A stretch of DNA of 22,475 nt. Origin: Collinsella aerofaciens. Its GTDB lineage: Bacteria > Actinomycetota > Coriobacteriia > Coriobacteriales > Coriobacteriaceae. A program made the translations under genes and the position numbers. The stretch lies in the NCBI GenBank assembly GCA_030841765.1, contig JAUUSS010000030.1, positions 1 through 22,475 on the forward strand. Direction: 5' to 3'. The notes under the pieces were generated by a model, which made no database searches, had not been told where the DNA came from, and worked only from the letters and a program-made list of their open reading frames with translations. Shown here one piece after another: positions 13,496 through 20,424 of the stretch; the first letter of the stretch is position 1, and the number at the start of each line of letters is the position of its first letter.

Positions 13496-15277
13496 ATGCT
13501 GCTTACGCAAACGACAACGCCCGAGGACGTCAAGGCTCTCGACCGCGCCGAGCTTCCGCTGCTCTGCGGCGAGATCCGTCAGGCAATCCTCGAAAGCTCC
13601 GCCGCCGTCGGCGGGCACGTTGCCCCCAACTTGGGCGTCGTTGAGCTTACGGTTGCGCTTCATCGCGTGTTTAACTCCCCCATCGACAAGATTGTCTTTG
13701 ACGTTTCGCACCAGACCTACGCCCACAAGGCGCTGACGGGGCGCGCGTACACTTATATCGATCCGGAGCGTTATGGTGAGGCTTCTGGCTTTGCCAATCC
13801 CGACGAGTCCGAGCACGACCTGTTCGCCATGGGTCACACCTCGACCTCGGTGAGCTTGGGCTGCGGCCTTGCCCACGCGCGCGACCTGGCGGGCGATGCG
13901 TACAACGTCATTACCGTTATTGGCGACGGCTCGCTTTCGGGCGGCCTGGCGTTTGAGGGCTTTAACAATGCCGCCGAACTCGATAGCAACCTAATCATCA
14001 TCGTCAATGACAACGACCAGTCCATCGCCGAAAACCACGGTGGCCTGTATCGCAATTTGGCCGAGCTGCGCGCCAGTAACGGTACCTGTGAGCGCAACGT
14101 TTTCCGCGCGATGGGGCTCGACTACCGCTATCTGGACGCCGGTAACGATGTGTTGGCCCTCGTCGACGCGCTGCAGGAGCTGCGCGACATCGACCACCCC
14201 ATCGTGCTGCACGCCTCGACCGCCAAGGGCAAGGGCTTTGAGCCAGCCCAAAACGACCCCGAGCGCTGGCATCACGTAGGCCCCTTTGACATGGCGACCG
14301 GCCGCAAGCTCTGCCCGGGCCATCCGAGCGAGCCTGCGCCGCGCACCTATGCCGACATTACGGGCGAGGCGCTCAGCGCCGCCATCGAGCGCGATCCGCA
14401 GGTCGTGGGCATCACGGCCGCCACGCCCTACATCATGGGTTTTACGCCCGAGCTTCGCGCTGCCGCCGGCAAGCAGTTTGTCGACGTGGGCATTGCCGAG
14501 GAGCACGCTGTGACCTTTGCCACCGCGCTTGCACGCTCGGGCGCCAAGCCAGTCTTTGGTGTGTACGGCACGTTTTTGCAGCGCGCCTACGACGAGCTCT
14601 GGCACGACCTGTGCCTCAACGACGCCCCTGCAACCATCCTGGTGTTTGGCGCATCGATCTTTGGCACCACGTCCGAGACGCACCTCTCGTTCTTTGATAT
14701 TTCCATGCTGGGCGCTCTTCCCAACATGCGCTACCTAGCGCCGGCCTGCATGGAGGAATATCTGTCCATGCTGAGCTGGTCGCTCGACCACCGCGAGCAT
14801 CCCGTGGCGATTCGTGTACCTGGTATTGGCCTGGTGAGCCGTCCCGATCTGGCGCCCGCCGAAGACACCGAGTACAGTGCCGTTCGCTACAACGTGGTGC
14901 GTCAGGGCCGCGACGTTGCCGTGCTCGCACTCGGCGATTTCTTTGAGCTGGGCGAGCACGTGGCAAACCGCTTGGCCGCCGAGTACGGCATCGAGGCCAC
15001 GCTCGTCAACCCGCGCTTTGCAACCGAACTCGACCGCGAGTTCCTCGATAGCCTTGCTGCCGAGCATCGTGTTGTCGTCACCCTCGAGGACGGCGGCTTG
15101 GACGGCGGCTGGGGCGAGCGCGTGGCGTGCTACCTGGCCTGCACGCCCGTGCGTACCCGCACCTTCGGCATCGCCAAGGGCTTCCCCGACCGCTACGACC
15201 CAAACGAGTTGCTCGCTCAAAACGGCATGACGGTCGAGAACATGGCCGCCGAAACCGTGAGACTGCTCAACGAGTAA
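13496..15277 (+). CDS. dxs: 1-deoxy-D-xylulose-5-phosphate synthase-like enzyme (short form)
   Basis: This 593-residue thiamine-diphosphate enzyme resembles DXS, which joins pyruvate and glyceraldehyde 3-phosphate in the first step of the MEP isoprenoid pathway. Visible are H41 in GGHVAPNLGVVELTVALHRV, MGHTSTSVSLG at 112-122, the TPP/Mg motif GDGSLSGG (143-150) to NDND (171-174), the catalytic Glu E335 in VDVGIAEEHAVT, and TFLQRAYDE with R363. It is shorter than standard DXS (about 620-640). The acceptor region differs: the usual GADGxTH is GTTSETH (390-396), replacing an Asp with T392, and the YPRG motif near 441 is VPGI. It resembles the short provisional DXS class. The upstream GGAG is 12 bases from the ATG, rather far. 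It stands alone with a strong terminator. The symbol is by similarity; a different acceptor is possible. Confidence 0.85.
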   Translation: MLLTQTTTPEDVKALDRAELPLLCGEIRQAILESSAAVGGHVAPNLGVVELTVALHRVFNSPIDKIVFDVSHQTYAHKALTGRAYTYIDPERYGEASGFANPDESEHDLFAMGHTSTSVSLGCGLAHARDLAGDAYNVITVIGDGSLSGGLAFEGFNNAAELDSNLIIIVNDNDQSIAENHGGLYRNLAELRASNGTCERNVFRAMGLDYRYLDAGNDVLALVDALQELRDIDHPIVLHASTAKGKGFEPAQNDPERWHHVGPFDMATGRKLCPGHPSEPAPRTYADITGEALSAAIERDPQVVGITAATPYIMGFTPELRAAAGKQFVDVGIAEEHAVTFATALARSGAKPVFGVYGTFLQRAYDELWHDLCLNDAPATILVFGASIFGTTSETHLSFFDISMLGALPNMRYLAPACMEEYLSMLSWSLDHREHPVAIRVPGIGLVSRPDLAPAEDTEYSAVRYNVVRQGRDVAVLALGDFFELGEHVANRLAAEYGIEATLVNPRFATELDREFLDSLAAEHRVVVTLEDGGLDGGWGERVACYLACTPVRTRTFGIAKGFPDRYDPNELLAQNGMTVENMAAETVRLLNE

Positions 15278-15279
15278 GA

Positions 15280-15321
15280 AAACCTCCGCAAGGGAAGCGC
15301 CCCTGCGGAGGTTTCTATTTT
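15280..15321 (+). terminator. Intrinsic terminator of the Dxs-like gene
   Basis: AAACCTCCGCA (15280-15290) pairs with TGCGGAGGTTT (15304-15314), followed by CTATTTT. It starts two bases after the stop codon. Confidence 0.85.
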
Positions 15322-15332
15322 CCCAACTCATT

Positions 15333-15391
15333 TGTCTCAATCTGTAACAGATAGAGACCTTTTGGCCTTCCAGATGTTACAGATTGAGACA
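15333..15391. repeat. Hairpin repeat, copy 1
   Basis: TGTCTCAATCTGTAACA (15333-15349) and its exact complement at 15375-15391 form a 17-base stem enclosing 25 bases. The same arms recur in copy 2 with a different loop, which marks a repeat family rather than a single terminator. Confidence 0.8.
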
Positions 15392-15414
15392 TTCAAATTC
15401 CCCTGAAGAGAAAA

Positions 15415-15471
15415 TCTCGATCTGTAACAGTTACTCGGCAAAAACGGCTGCAGATGTTACAGATTGAGACA
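15415..15471. repeat. Hairpin repeat, copy 2
   Basis: TCTCGATCTGTAACA (15415-15429) pairs with TGTTACAGATTGAGA (15455-15469) with one mismatch, enclosing 25 bases that differ from copy 1 except for a shared CAGA before the right arm. The right arms of both copies are identical over at least 20 bases. Confidence 0.8.
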
Positions 15472-15506
15472 AAGCAGCAAGGCAGGCCGCCACATCTGCA
15501 AGAACC

Positions 15507-15534
15507 ACCACAAAGGTGCCTGTCCCTTTTTGGT
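15507..15534. repeat. REP-like imperfect palindrome D
   Basis: ACCACAAAGG (15507-15516) pairs with CCTTTTTGGT (15525-15534) with one mismatch around TGCCTGTC. The core CCTGTCCCTTT echoes the palindromes at 7962 and 8714. Confidence 0.6.
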
Positions 15535-15540
15535 AGGTAG

Positions 15541-15610
15541 AATAACCCATAAGACAAGTATGTTTCTGAGTTATTTCGTGTTGACCCATTTGAGCGCGAT
15601 AGGGTATAAC
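15541..15610 (+). promoter_or_regulatory. Promoter and upstream dyad of the amino-acid ABC operon
   Basis: TTGACC (15581-15586), 18 bases and TATAAC (15605-15610) give a strong promoter with a leader of about 37 bases. AATAACCCA (15541-15549) and TGAGTTATT (15567-15575) form an 8-of-9 inverted repeat immediately upstream of the -35, a possible regulator site. Confidence 0.65.
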
Positions 15611-15653
15611 TCTACTCAACCGCTAGGGATTTTATTGAGAAAGGTGTTCTACC

Positions 15654-16649
15654 ATGAGCAAGAACCTCTCCCAGCAGGTCGTTCTCGACCGCCGCGGCTT
15701 CGTTGCCGCCACCTTCGCAACCGTCGCCGGCCTTGGTCTTGCCGGCTGCTCCGACACCAGCGCCGAGGCCGACAAGGGTTCCGCCGCCGGCTCTTCCAAG
15801 AGCTCCAATGATACCGAGGCTTCCACCACGCTCGACGCTAAGGCATTCGACAAGCTCGTCGACAACGGCCCCAAGGCCGATGACGACGCCATCGCCGCCA
15901 GCACCTGGGCGACGGCCGTCAAGGACGCCGGCGTCTTTAAGATCGGTGGCGTTCAGACCTCCACGCTCTTCTCCCTCCTCAACGAGAAAGACGGTCAGAC
16001 CCGCGGCTTCGATGCCGGCATCGCGCAGCTTCTGTCCAACTACATCCTGGGCGAGAACAAGGTCGAGATCACCCAGGTGACCTCGGACACGCGCGAGTCC
16101 GTCCTGCAGAACGGCCAGGTCGATGCCGTCTTTGCCACCTACACCATCACCGATGAGCGCAAGAAGCTTGTCTCCTTCGCCGGCCCCTACTACTACACGC
16201 AGCAGGCCATCCTGGTGCTCGCCGATAACGACGACATCAAGAGCGTCCACGACCTGGCCGACAAGAACGTCGCCGTCCAGTCCGGCTCCAACGGCCCCGC
16301 TATCCTGGAGGAGTTCGCTCCCAAGGCCAGCCAGCAGGAGTTCAAGACCGACGAGGAGGCCCGCCAGGCACTCCAGCAGGGCCGCGTTGACGCCTACGTC
16401 ATCGATAACAACATGCAGCAGAGCGCCCTGGTTCGCGAGCCCGGTAAGTACAAGATCGCCGGCAAGCCCTTCGGCAGCAAGGAGCCTTACGGCATCGGCC
16501 TGCCGCTCGATTCCGACGGCGTCGCCTTCGTCAATGACTTCCTTAAGAAGATTGAGGACGACGGCACCTGGACCGAGCTGTGGCAGATCTGCATCGGCGA
16601 CCGTACGGGCGACACCAACGTTCCCGAGCTGCCCGAGATCGGCGCCTAG
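15654..16649 (+). CDS. Amino-acid ABC transporter substrate-binding lipoprotein
   Basis: This 331-residue protein is the extracytoplasmic receptor of a polar amino-acid importer (SBP_bac_3 family). The N-terminus carries a twin-arginine type signal, DRRGFVAATFATVAGLGLAG, ending in a lipobox with Cys32, so it is probably Tat-exported and lipid-anchored. A Ser/Ala/Asp-rich linker runs to about residue 65. The mature domain includes RGFDAGIAQLLSNYILG, VDAVFATYTITDERKKLVSF and AGPYYYTQQAILV, the pattern of glutamate/glutamine/cystine receptors (GluB, GlnH-like). The ribosome site GAAAGG lies about nine bases before ATG 15654. It is first in an operon with two permeases and an ATPase; a hairpin 89 bases after its stop probably lowers readthrough so that receptor exceeds transporter. 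Substrate is inferred, not proven. Confidence 0.92.
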   Translation: MSKNLSQQVVLDRRGFVAATFATVAGLGLAGCSDTSAEADKGSAAGSSKSSNDTEASTTLDAKAFDKLVDNGPKADDDAIAASTWATAVKDAGVFKIGGVQTSTLFSLLNEKDGQTRGFDAGIAQLLSNYILGENKVEITQVTSDTRESVLQNGQVDAVFATYTITDERKKLVSFAGPYYYTQQAILVLADNDDIKSVHDLADKNVAVQSGSNGPAILEEFAPKASQQEFKTDEEARQALQQGRVDAYVIDNNMQQSALVREPGKYKIAGKPFGSKEPYGIGLPLDSDGVAFVNDFLKKIEDDGTWTELWQICIGDRTGDTNVPELPEIGA

Positions 16650-16737
16650 GCAGCGAGCCTGGTAACGGCCGCAACGAAACCATATGGAAACGCATGATGC
16701 GCTTTATTGCGGTAAACTGTTTCCTCACTGAGTTGTC

Positions 16738-16770
16738 GGGGCTTCCGTACACACGGGAGCCCCTTTCCTT
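16738..16770 (+). terminator. Attenuating hairpin after the binding-protein gene
   Basis: GGGGCTTCCGT (16738-16748) pairs with ACGGGAGCCCC (16753-16763) with one wobble and is followed by TTTCCTT. Partial termination here would make more receptor than permease message. Confidence 0.65.
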
Positions 16771-16787
16771 ATCGGCGGGAGGTCCGC

Positions 16788-17447
16788 ATGAGTCTCTCCG
16801 AACTCTGGTCGCTCTATGGCCAGAACTATATCGACGCGCTGCTAGCGACCTGGGGCATGACGCTTGAGTCGTTTGCCATCGCCATGGTACTGGCCGTCGC
16901 CGTCACCGTGATGCGCGTGTCGCCGCTCAAGCCGCTGCGCGTCTTTGGCGACCTGTATGTCCAGGTCTTCCGTAACATCCCCGGCATCGCGTTGCTTATC
17001 ATCGTCGTCTACGCGCTGCCGCCGCTCAAAGTCGTTCTGCCCTACCGCACCTGCGTTATCGTCGCCACGGTCCTTTTGGGCTCGGCCTTTGGCTCCGAGA
17101 ACTTTATGAGCGGCATCAACACCGTAGGCGTCGGCCAGGTGGAAGCCGCCCGCTCGCTGGGCATGAGTTTTAACCGGATCCTCGCCAAAATCGTGATTCC
17201 GCAGGCGCTGCGCTCGAGCGTGCTGCCCATGACCAACCTCTTTATCGCCGTCATGCTCACTACCGCCTTGGGCAGCCAGGTGCCGCTTAAGCCGCAGGAG
17301 CTCACCGGCGTGGTGAGCTACATCAACACGCGCTCGCTCGGCGGCGTCGCCGCGTTCTTTATCTCGGCGCTCGGCTACCTGGGCACGGCCTTTGTGGTGA
17401 GCCACATTGGCAACTATATCGATAAGAAGGTGAGGATCCTCCGATGA
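16788..17447 (+). CDS. Amino-acid ABC transporter permease 1
   Basis: This 219-residue inner-membrane protein belongs to the His/Glu/Gln/Arg permease family (HisM/GluC type). Hydrophobic spans lie at about 25-42, 58-78, 88-104, 137-160 and 185-206. The cytoplasmic EAA loop that docks on the ATPase is VGVGQVEAARSLGMSFNRIL (113-132), followed by IPQALR. GGGAGG lies upstream of ATG 16788. The next permease overlaps its stop by four bases (ATGA), so the two are translationally coupled and likely form a heterodimer. The pairing with a GluB-like receptor suggests a GluC-type role, which is inference. Confidence 0.93.
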   Translation: MSLSELWSLYGQNYIDALLATWGMTLESFAIAMVLAVAVTVMRVSPLKPLRVFGDLYVQVFRNIPGIALLIIVVYALPPLKVVLPYRTCVIVATVLLGSAFGSENFMSGINTVGVGQVEAARSLGMSFNRILAKIVIPQALRSSVLPMTNLFIAVMLTTALGSQVPLKPQELTGVVSYINTRSLGGVAAFFISALGYLGTAFVVSHIGNYIDKKVRILR

Positions 17448-18277
17448 GCAAGCATTCCTCCCCTGCACTTACCATGCGCGATGCGCTCTACGAGGCTCCC
17501 GGCCCCAAGATGCGCGCCAAGATTCGTATCGGCACCGCCATCTCGCTTGTTGCCGTCGCCGCGCTCGTCGTCCTCGTGTTGCAGCGCTTTTATGTGACCG
17601 GTCAGCTTTCGGTCCACTATTGGTATTTCTTTACGCACCTCACTACCTGGAAGTTCTTGCTTGCCGGCTTTGAGGGCACCGTCAAAGTCGCACTCACCGC
17701 TGGCGCCATCGCGCTGGTGCTGGGCCTAGCCCTTATGCTCGGCCGTACCAGCGACATTAAGCCGCTGCAGCTGGTCTGCCGCGTGCTCACCGATTTCTTC
17801 CGCGGCGTGCCGAGCCTGCTGTTCATCTACTTCTTCTTTTTGGTGCTGCCCCAGTACAAGATCGCGCTGCCATCGTTTTGGATGCTCACGCTTCCCGTCG
17901 CGCTCGCTGCCGCCGGCGTACTCGCCGAAATCTTCCGCGCCGGCGTCAACGCCGTACCGCGCGGGCAGGTCGAGGCGGCCCAGGCGCTCGGTCTCTCCAA
18001 GGCTAAAATCACCTTTAAAATCGTATTGCCGCAGGCTATTCGATTTATCATTCCGTCGTTGATTTCGCAGCTTGTGGTCGTGGTCAAGGACACCACCGTC
18101 GCCTATGTGGTGAGCTACCCCGACCTCATGCAAAACGCCCGCGTGCTCATTACCAACTATGATGCACTCGTATCGGTCTACTTGGTGATCGCGGTCATCT
18201 ACATCCTCATCAACGTCGCGATCAACAAGGCTGCTGTCTACGTTTCGCACAAGACCGGCGCGACCATCATCCGCTAA
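17444..18277 (+). CDS. Amino-acid ABC transporter permease 2
   Basis: This 277-residue permease of the HisM/GluD type is longer at its N-terminus than permease 1, with a cytoplasmic lead of about 28 residues before the first span (29-47). Further spans lie at about 72-99, 122-137, 145-165, 200-222 and 238-256. The EAA loop is AVPRGQVEAAQALGLSKAKI (170-189), then IVLPQAIRFIIPS. Its ATG overlaps the stop of permease 1 by four bases. It is expected to pair with permease 1 as the channel and with the ATPase encoded 36 bases downstream. GluD-like identity rests on operon order and overall similarity only. Confidence 0.93.
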   Translation: MSKHSSPALTMRDALYEAPGPKMRAKIRIGTAISLVAVAALVVLVLQRFYVTGQLSVHYWYFFTHLTTWKFLLAGFEGTVKVALTAGAIALVLGLALMLGRTSDIKPLQLVCRVLTDFFRGVPSLLFIYFFFLVLPQYKIALPSFWMLTLPVALAAAGVLAEIFRAGVNAVPRGQVEAAQALGLSKAKITFKIVLPQAIRFIIPSLISQLVVVVKDTTVAYVVSYPDLMQNARVLITNYDALVSVYLVIAVIYILINVAINKAAVYVSHKTGATIIR

Positions 18278-18313
18278 CGCTTTACCATTTCGAGTCATAA
18301 GGAGCCGAGCACC

Positions 18314-19078
18314 ATGGCACAGAGCACTTCTACTTCTGGCAACCAGCCGCTTATCGAGCTCAAGCACGTCGATAAGCACTATGGCGACCTGCACGTTCTC
18401 AACGACATCAACCTGTCGGTCGACCGCGGCGAGGTCGTTGTTGTGATTGGCCCCTCGGGTTCGGGCAAATCGACCATGTGCCGCACCATCAACCGCCTGG
18501 AAACCATCGACTCGGGCGAGATCCTCATCGAGGGCGAGCCCCTGCCGCAAGAAGGCAAGGACCTTGCCCGCATGCGCGCCGAACTGGGCATGGTGTTCCA
18601 ACAGTTCAACCTGTTTGCACATATGACGGTGCTGCAGAACGTCATGCTGGGACCGGTCGATGTGCTGGGTGTCTCCAAAGACGAGGCCCGCGAGCGCGCC
18701 ATGGACCTGCTGGGCCGCGTGGGTGTGGCCGAGCAGGCCGATAAGGTGCCCGCACAGCTCTCGGGCGGCCAGCAGCAGCGCGTAGCCATCGCCCGCTCGC
18801 TTGCCATGCAGCCCAAGGCCATGCTTTTTGACGAGCCCACGAGCGCCCTTGATCCCGAGATGATCAACGAGGTGCTCGAGGTCATGGTGCGCTTGGCGCA
18901 GCAGGGCATGACGATGATCGTCATCACGCACGAGATGAACTTTGCCCGCCGTGTGGCCGACCGCGTCGTCTTTATGGCCGACGGCCAGATCGTGGAAACC
19001 GGCACGCCCGACGAGTTCTTCGACCACCCCCAGACCAAGCGCGCCCAGGACTTCCTCAACTCCATCAAGGGCCACTAA
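18314..19078 (+). CDS. Amino-acid ABC transporter ATP-binding protein
   Basis: This 254-residue ATPase powers the importer. All nucleotide-binding motifs are intact: Walker A GPSGSGKST (46-54), Q-loop Q96 in VFQQFNLFAHMT, signature LSGGQQQR (149-156), Walker B AMLFDEP with D173-E174, D-loop SALD, and switch H206 in VITHEM. Length and sequence fit the GlnQ/GluA/HisP group. The ribosome site is AAGGAG, nine bases before the ATG at 18314. It follows permease 2 by 36 bases on the same strand and closes the transporter set; the gene after it encodes a gamma-glutamyl hydrolase. Confidence 0.96.
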   Translation: MAQSTSTSGNQPLIELKHVDKHYGDLHVLNDINLSVDRGEVVVVIGPSGSGKSTMCRTINRLETIDSGEILIEGEPLPQEGKDLARMRAELGMVFQQFNLFAHMTVLQNVMLGPVDVLGVSKDEARERAMDLLGRVGVAEQADKVPAQLSGGQQQRVAIARSLAMQPKAMLFDEPTSALDPEMINEVLEVMVRLAQQGMTMIVITHEMNFARRVADRVVFMADGQIVETGTPDEFFDHPQTKRAQDFLNSIKGH

Positions 19079-19129
19079 CCAGACCGCCCACCCGCCAGCC
19101 ATGCCCATCCAAACTCGAAAGTTACACCT

Positions 19130-19939
19130 ATGATCGGAACTCGCACTTCATCGTCATACACCCCGCACGTCGACGTCGCCCCCGCCGACCGCCCACTCAT
19201 CCTCGTCGCACCGCGCTGGGAAGAGGCAGAGCCGTTTTTAACCGAGATGCTCTCCCCCAACGAGGAAATCGCAAGTGTCTTTGTCGATGCCATCCTTGCC
19301 ACTGGCGGCCTGCCGCTGCAGATGTCCATCACCGAGGACATTGAGGTCATCCGTCATTACGTTGATATCGCCGACGGCATCGCCATCCCCGGCGGCCCCG
19401 ACGTCAATCCCAAACGTTGGGGCGATGATCGACCCTACGACCCCACCCTCTGCTGCGAGATCCGCGATAGCTTTGAGTTTAAGCTGGTCGGCGAGGTGCT
19501 TCGCGCCAAGAAGCCGCTCTTTACCACCTGCCGCGGCACGCAGCTGCTCAACGTCGCCACTGGCGGCACCCTGTGCATGGACGTGCCGAGCCTGGGCGCT
19601 CGCGAGGGCCGCACGCAGTGGCGCCACACCCACGTGCTCAACGACCCCGTGCATCCCGTCGAGGTCGTGCCGGGCTCGTTGCTCGACCGCGCGGTTGGTG
19701 GCGCCAAGCTTATCCAGACCAACTCCGCACACCACTGCTGCGTCGATCGTCTGGGTAAAAGCACGCGCTTGGTCGCCAAGGCAACCGACGGCGTTCCTGA
19801 GTGCATCGAGGTCGAAGGCCAGCCGTTCTGCCTGGGCGTGCAATGGCACCCTGAGTACACGTGGAAGACGCTCGAGACCGACTTTAACCTGTGGAAGTCG
19901 TTTGTCGAGGCAGCGGCAAAGGTTAAGCAGGCTCGCTAG
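19130..19939 (+). CDS. Class I glutamine amidotransferase-like peptidase C26 (gamma-glutamyl hydrolase)
   Basis: This 269-residue cytoplasmic protein belongs to peptidase family C26 (gamma-glutamyl-gamma-aminobutyrate hydrolase, PuuD-like). The triad is visible: Cys134 in TTCRGTQLLNVATGGTL, His240 and Glu242 in GVQWHPEYTW. GIAIPGGPDVNPKRWGD (84-100) is the conserved oxyanion-loop motif, and NSAHHCCVDRLG (198-209) is also family-typical. Such enzymes cleave gamma-glutamyl amides, releasing glutamate. The start ATG at 19130 has a poor ribosome site, and it lies 51 bases after the ATPase gene, probably in the same transcript. The linkage suggests that the importer brings in a gamma-glutamyl compound or that glutamate pools are linked; this is inference. 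A strong terminator follows. Confidence 0.9.
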   Translation: MIGTRTSSSYTPHVDVAPADRPLILVAPRWEEAEPFLTEMLSPNEEIASVFVDAILATGGLPLQMSITEDIEVIRHYVDIADGIAIPGGPDVNPKRWGDDRPYDPTLCCEIRDSFEFKLVGEVLRAKKPLFTTCRGTQLLNVATGGTLCMDVPSLGAREGRTQWRHTHVLNDPVHPVEVVPGSLLDRAVGGAKLIQTNSAHHCCVDRLGKSTRLVAKATDGVPECIEVEGQPFCLGVQWHPEYTWKTLETDFNLWKSFVEAAAKVKQAR

Positions 19940-19960
19940 TTCACGGACAGCACAACAGAT

Positions 19961-20003
19961 AAGGGTGCCCCGCCGGCCACATGGTCCGACGGGGCACCCT
20001 TTT
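19961..20003. terminator. Bidirectional intrinsic terminator
   Basis: AAGGGTGCCCCG pairs with CGGGGCACCCTT, with a further CGG/CCG pair inside, and TTTT follows on the + strand. It lies between the convergent C26 hydrolase and HPt genes and probably ends both transcripts. Confidence 0.85.
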
Positions 20004-20044
20004 ACCTATTTGCTGCCGGCACGCAGCCCAAGGCTCGCAAGCTC

Positions 20045-20401
20045 TTATTCAGCCGCTTCGCGCAGGGCCGACATCGTAGCCGCATATTGCTGCTGCAGCG
20101 CATGCATCCCCTCGCGAGCGCCGTCAACGGCATCGGCACCACGCAGTGCCTCGGTCACCACAACCGCCGGCTCGTACAGATTATCGAATCCCAGGTTCTG
20201 GCTCACACCCTTGAGCGTGTGCGCTGCCATAAACGCACCTTCGGCGTCTCCCGCCGCCATGGCGGCCTCTAGCTTGTCCATGCTCTCGTCATCCAAAAAC
20301 TTGAGGGCAAAGCGGGCGAGCATTTCCTCGCCCATCAGCCGAGCGCACGCGTCATCATAATTGGCGCCGATCTTCTCATACGCCTCACGCATGGAAATCA
20401 T
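20045..20401 (-). CDS. HPt (histidine phosphotransfer) domain protein
   Basis: This 118-residue all-helical protein is a single HPt domain. The phosphorylated histidine is H61 in AAHTLKGVSQNLGF (59-72), with the conserved Lys, Gly and small residues after it. HPt proteins shuttle phosphate between receiver Asp residues and have no catalysis of their own. It starts at ATG 20401 with AAAGGAG nine bases upstream, and lies 23 bases after the receiver/HD-GYP gene on the same strand, so the two are co-transcribed. The natural partner is D323 of that receiver; the histidine kinase is not in the window. Confidence in the domain is high; partner choice is inference. Confidence 0.92.
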   Translation of the reverse strand: MISMREAYEKIGANYDDACARLMGEEMLARFALKFLDDESMDKLEAAMAAGDAEGAFMAAHTLKGVSQNLGFDNLYEPAVVVTEALRGADAVDGAREGMHALQQQYAATMSALREAAE

Positions 20402-20424
20402 GGATTAAAACTCCTTTGGTCAAA

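Noticed and set aside
15333..15471. CRISPR array in the 15.3 kb gap
   Set aside because: Only two units, palindromic arms rather than direct repeats with spacers, and no cas gene nearby.
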